A DNA stretch of 64,000 bases. Source: Thuidium tamariscinum (lineage: Eukaryota; Streptophyta; Bryopsida; Hypnales; Thuidiaceae). Both the position numbers and the translations under genes were made by a program. The notes beneath the pieces were generated by a model that was not told the origin of the DNA, did no database searches, and saw only the letters and a program-made list of their open reading frames with translations. Positions within the stretch are counted from its first letter, which is position 1. The number at the start of each line of letters is the position of its first letter. Of the stretch, positions 60,900 through 64,000 are shown one piece after another. The stretch lies in the NCBI GenBank assembly GCA_947034885.2, contig OX344758.2, positions 22,099,067 through 22,163,066 of the forward strand, in the 5' to 3' direction.

Positions 60900-63800
60900 T
60901 CTTGAGTCTAGAGGAGTCGTTTGATCTTCCAATGTATGCAAAGTAATTAGGACTAGTACTTGCAGAGTTTGGTAATTCAAAATCCTAACTCCATAAACCT
61001 ACATATGCTCTACATGTCTTACAATTTATAGATGGATCAACATCTGAGAGTAGAGAGACTTCTAATTCTTTTACTAAGAAGGATTATACGATAAAGTCTA
61101 CTATGAAATAGATTTATGAGATTTAAGTATCTTATGAGCAAAACCATTATGTTTTGGTTTTCATTTTGATTGGATTTGTATGATTACAAATCTAGAAGAA
61201 GGAAAATGTCTTATCCAAATATCTTCACTTGAAAAAAATTTAGAAATTTACACCAATTGCAATGGCTTATTCCTTCTAAAAGTTATAGAAATGAATAATG
61301 AAATAACACCAATCTAGGCATCTTACATAAAAAAAATATTTTAAAAATAAAAATAAATCTACACCAACCAAAAAGTCTTTTCAAAGTGTGAAAAAGTATA
61401 AATAAACTACACCAATCAATTTGGTAAATCCCTCCAAAAAATGAAAAATACATATTTATACTAACCAAGGAATCTTAATAGAAAAAGGTTGGGTGTGAGG
61501 GTGGAAAATCTATTCACACCATCCAAAGACTCTTCATGAAAAAAATTTGTGTAAAAAAAACATTACAACAACATAAGACACTTTGTAAAAAAAATAGTTT
61601 GAAAAGAAAAAATCATTCCAAAATAAACAAAGTCTCTTACCAAAATAAAGAATGCAAAAAAGAAAAAAAATAACACATCCACCAATGGGTTTAAACCAAA
61701 AAAATTGGGTGTGAGAGAAAAATTGATTGCCACCATCTAAAGAGTCTTTAAGGAAAAAAGAGGTGTGAAAAGAAAAACATATTTGCACTTAGCATTTTTT
61801 CCATGATTCTTCATGGAAAAAATTAGGATCTTTCTAAAATGGAATATTACACCATCTATAATGTCTTACTAGAAAAGAAAATGTTGAAATATATTTGAAC
61901 CTTAAAATTGTATGTCACTTAAATTTGGAACTCAATAAACTAATAGTTAAGAAAAAATAATATTCATTACATCCAAGATAATAGATACTTCACCTTAAAA
62001 TTTGTAAATCACTTAAAATTTAAAACGAAATGCACTAAAAATTCTAGAAAATTAATATTCACTACACCTACAATCATAGGTACCTCACCCTTTTTTCAAT
62101 CATTTTTTTCATACTCACAAGGTCTTAAGGTCATGTTCATTGGTTCATAGGCTAGCAACCCTGGTCTAGATGCTTAGGGGTTAATATTAATAATTAAAGT
62201 TTGAAATTCTATCTATAATTAGTAAAATCCTAAATGTTGAAAATTGAAATTAATTTTTTTGCAATGGTTTACATAGAGAATTTCTAATACAATTATTCAT
62301 TCAAAAAAAAGATATTTAGGGATTTATTATTCTTTGTGCTACTAATATGACTAACTAAATGTTTTCAACATTCAAAAATTGAGAGAATTTGGAGAATAGA
62401 ATGTTTCTATGAATTTGTAAATAAATTCAAAAATTTGTTAAGAAAATAAAGTTACAAACTTATAATATTGCCAAAGATAAGGATGTAAATACTAGTAGTA
62501 CAACCAAACCTTTTGGAAGAGGTCTAATTGGTGGAGACTAAAATCTAGCTTGCTTCTTTTGAATGATAGGAATTACTCTTACATTAAGTTACACCTCATC
62601 TTTCTATGTCTTATAAGTTTTGGTGCTCATTAGTTCCTACATGTGTCTATGAAATCTTTTAGTTTATAAGTTAGTCAGTATGTTCTTTTGTGAAATGCAA
62701 CTTCATTGCTTTTTAATAGAAATTTTGTTGTTGAGCATCAATTCACATTGAGCTTCTACAACAAGGTTCATGCATAATTTTCAAGCCTCCTATTAATATG
62801 CTCAAGTGTAAGGTATAGAATATGTTACTCACAATGAATGACTTACATTCTAGTATTATAATAACACATGACCTATACTTGGTGTAAATGGGCGATGTTA
62901 AAAACACAATTAAGAAAGTTGCTTAATAGTTGCCACAAATCTTGTAAAGCACTAGTGATTGATTTTAAGCCAAATAACATGAAATATACAAACTTCGGGA
63001 CCTACACCTTTATATTCACTAGCTCTTCAATCTTCTCTTCAATCATGATACAATAGTAAAAATTCTCACCTCAACATGTACAAAAGCTGATAGTTCTAAA
63101 CGATAAGTGTAAACTCTTGCAATGAGAGAGCCAAAGTCTTCTTGAGCAGTACTAACAATAGCTACTAGTTGAAAAATGACTTCATAAAGCAACAAACCCT
63201 ATACACTCACGTACAAAAATTATATCGCAACAAAGAATAACATCACAACATGCCCTCATGCAAAACTCATCCAAAACTCATGGAAAGCTAATTCAACATT
63301 CATGCAATAGAACTTTGGAGATGATTTAGGATGATTGCAAAAAACACCTTTCAATTTTGTTGTGTTTTCAATCAATATTCATGATTTTCTTGGAAGTACT
63401 TTAAAATAATAATAATAATTTTTTAATTTGAAAAATATGACTAATGTATATACCTTTAAGACAAAGATAACCACCAAAAGAAATTAATAGAAAAATTCTC
63501 TAAATAGGAGAACTAGAAAAGTGACAAATCCCAAGAAAAGAGGTACTTGGATGTTTAAATTAGTTAAAAATATTAGAAATAAGTAAATAGAAGAAATAAA
63601 AAACTTTCATTTGTAAAAACTCTATAGAGATGGTCATGCACCAAACCCCCCCACTAAAGTCATATTTTATATATTTAAAAAAGAAGCAGAAAGAAGCTCA
63701 CTTTGTAGACTTCTACACCACACAAAATTAGTTATTTTAAACTTCCTTTGGCCATTATCTACAAGTCTACTAGAAGACCATCTCATCCAAATTTCACTTC

Positions 63801-64000
63801 AATTTTTTTTTTGGATACTAAATAGTATTAAAAACCTCCAAATTCATAAGTGTGACATTAAATTGGGGTCTAATTTTGGATAGCAAACTATTTTTGAAAA
63901 TTATGAAAAAACTAAAGAAGGTGTATGATAGTTGTAAGTACCTTCTCTACAGATCTTGAGTCATTTGGAGCCACAACACAAAAATTATGGCCAAAAAATA
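60900..64000. other. AT-rich intergenic DNA, nothing firmly recognised
   Basis: Long A-runs alternate with CACC-containing blocks. An orphan CTTAGGGGTTAA at about 62173-62184 may be the right end of another TTAA element whose left end I cannot find. GATTGCAAAAAACACC at 63334 resembles the inner element end at 38079. No gene is supported. Confidence 0.4.

Noticed and set aside
60900..62184. A possible further TTAA element ending CTTAGGGGTTAA at 62184
   Set aside because: Only a right-end-like sequence is present. No matching left end could be found, so I did not call an element.

Overview
The window looks like nuclear DNA of a land plant. I favour a seed plant, possibly a gymnosperm, but the lineage is a guess from the gene set. 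Evidence: genes split by GT-AG introns, plant-specific families (GT14 glucuronosyltransferase, single-domain CRM protein, plant-type BTB/POZ protein, alkenal double-bond reductase, SWEET relic), and AT-rich intergenic DNA packed with small non-coding DNA transposons. I see no LTR retrotransposon, rRNA, tRNA, CRISPR or bacterial-type operon.

Genes, left to right: the 3' end of an unidentified Ser/Pro-rich protein (2-451, +); a decayed SWEET sugar-transporter relic (about 4176-6717, -); a single-CRM-domain RNA-binding protein, probably organellar (11910-14002, +, 4 exons); an alkenal/double-bond reductase of the MDR family (22193-25541, +, 6 exons, 344 aa); a small BTB/POZ protein (28718-31044, +, 2 exons, 222 aa) whose 5' leader has been tandemly duplicated together with a 16-codon upstream ORF; a doubtful GC-richer gene fragment (32205-32564, -); and a GT14 beta-glucuronosyltransferase (51198-53396, +, 5 exons, 412 aa). 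The genes are unrelated and each seems to be its own transcription unit.

The most notable content lies between the genes. A large set of non-autonomous elements is bounded by TTAA and has inverted ends beginning CCC(C/T)(T)A. They fall into a ~0.93 kb superfamily of about nine copies (14870, 16249, 17965, 35169, 36459, 43590, 43957, 55037, 55673), a ~0.98 kb relative (59919), and a ~0.22 kb MITE whose ends read TTAACCCTAGAAGGATG. Two nested insertions (55673-56625 inside 55037-~56800, and 14870-15799 inside 14803-15956) show that a single TTAA in the host copy became two flanking TTAA copies. This is piggyBac-like behaviour. As far as I know piggyBac elements are not a recognised part of land-plant genomes, so this is the candidate undescribed system. 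No transposase is encoded in the window.

Other mobile DNA: CACTA-type elements with 3-bp target duplications (3968, 9331, 37677, 39589), a Tourist/PIF-like element with TAA duplications (48917), an Emigrant/pogo-like element (19554), and several unnamed terminal-inverted-repeat families. Long AT-rich stretches (900-3960, 6740-9330, 26420-28170, 44890-47450, 60900-64000) show nothing I can name.
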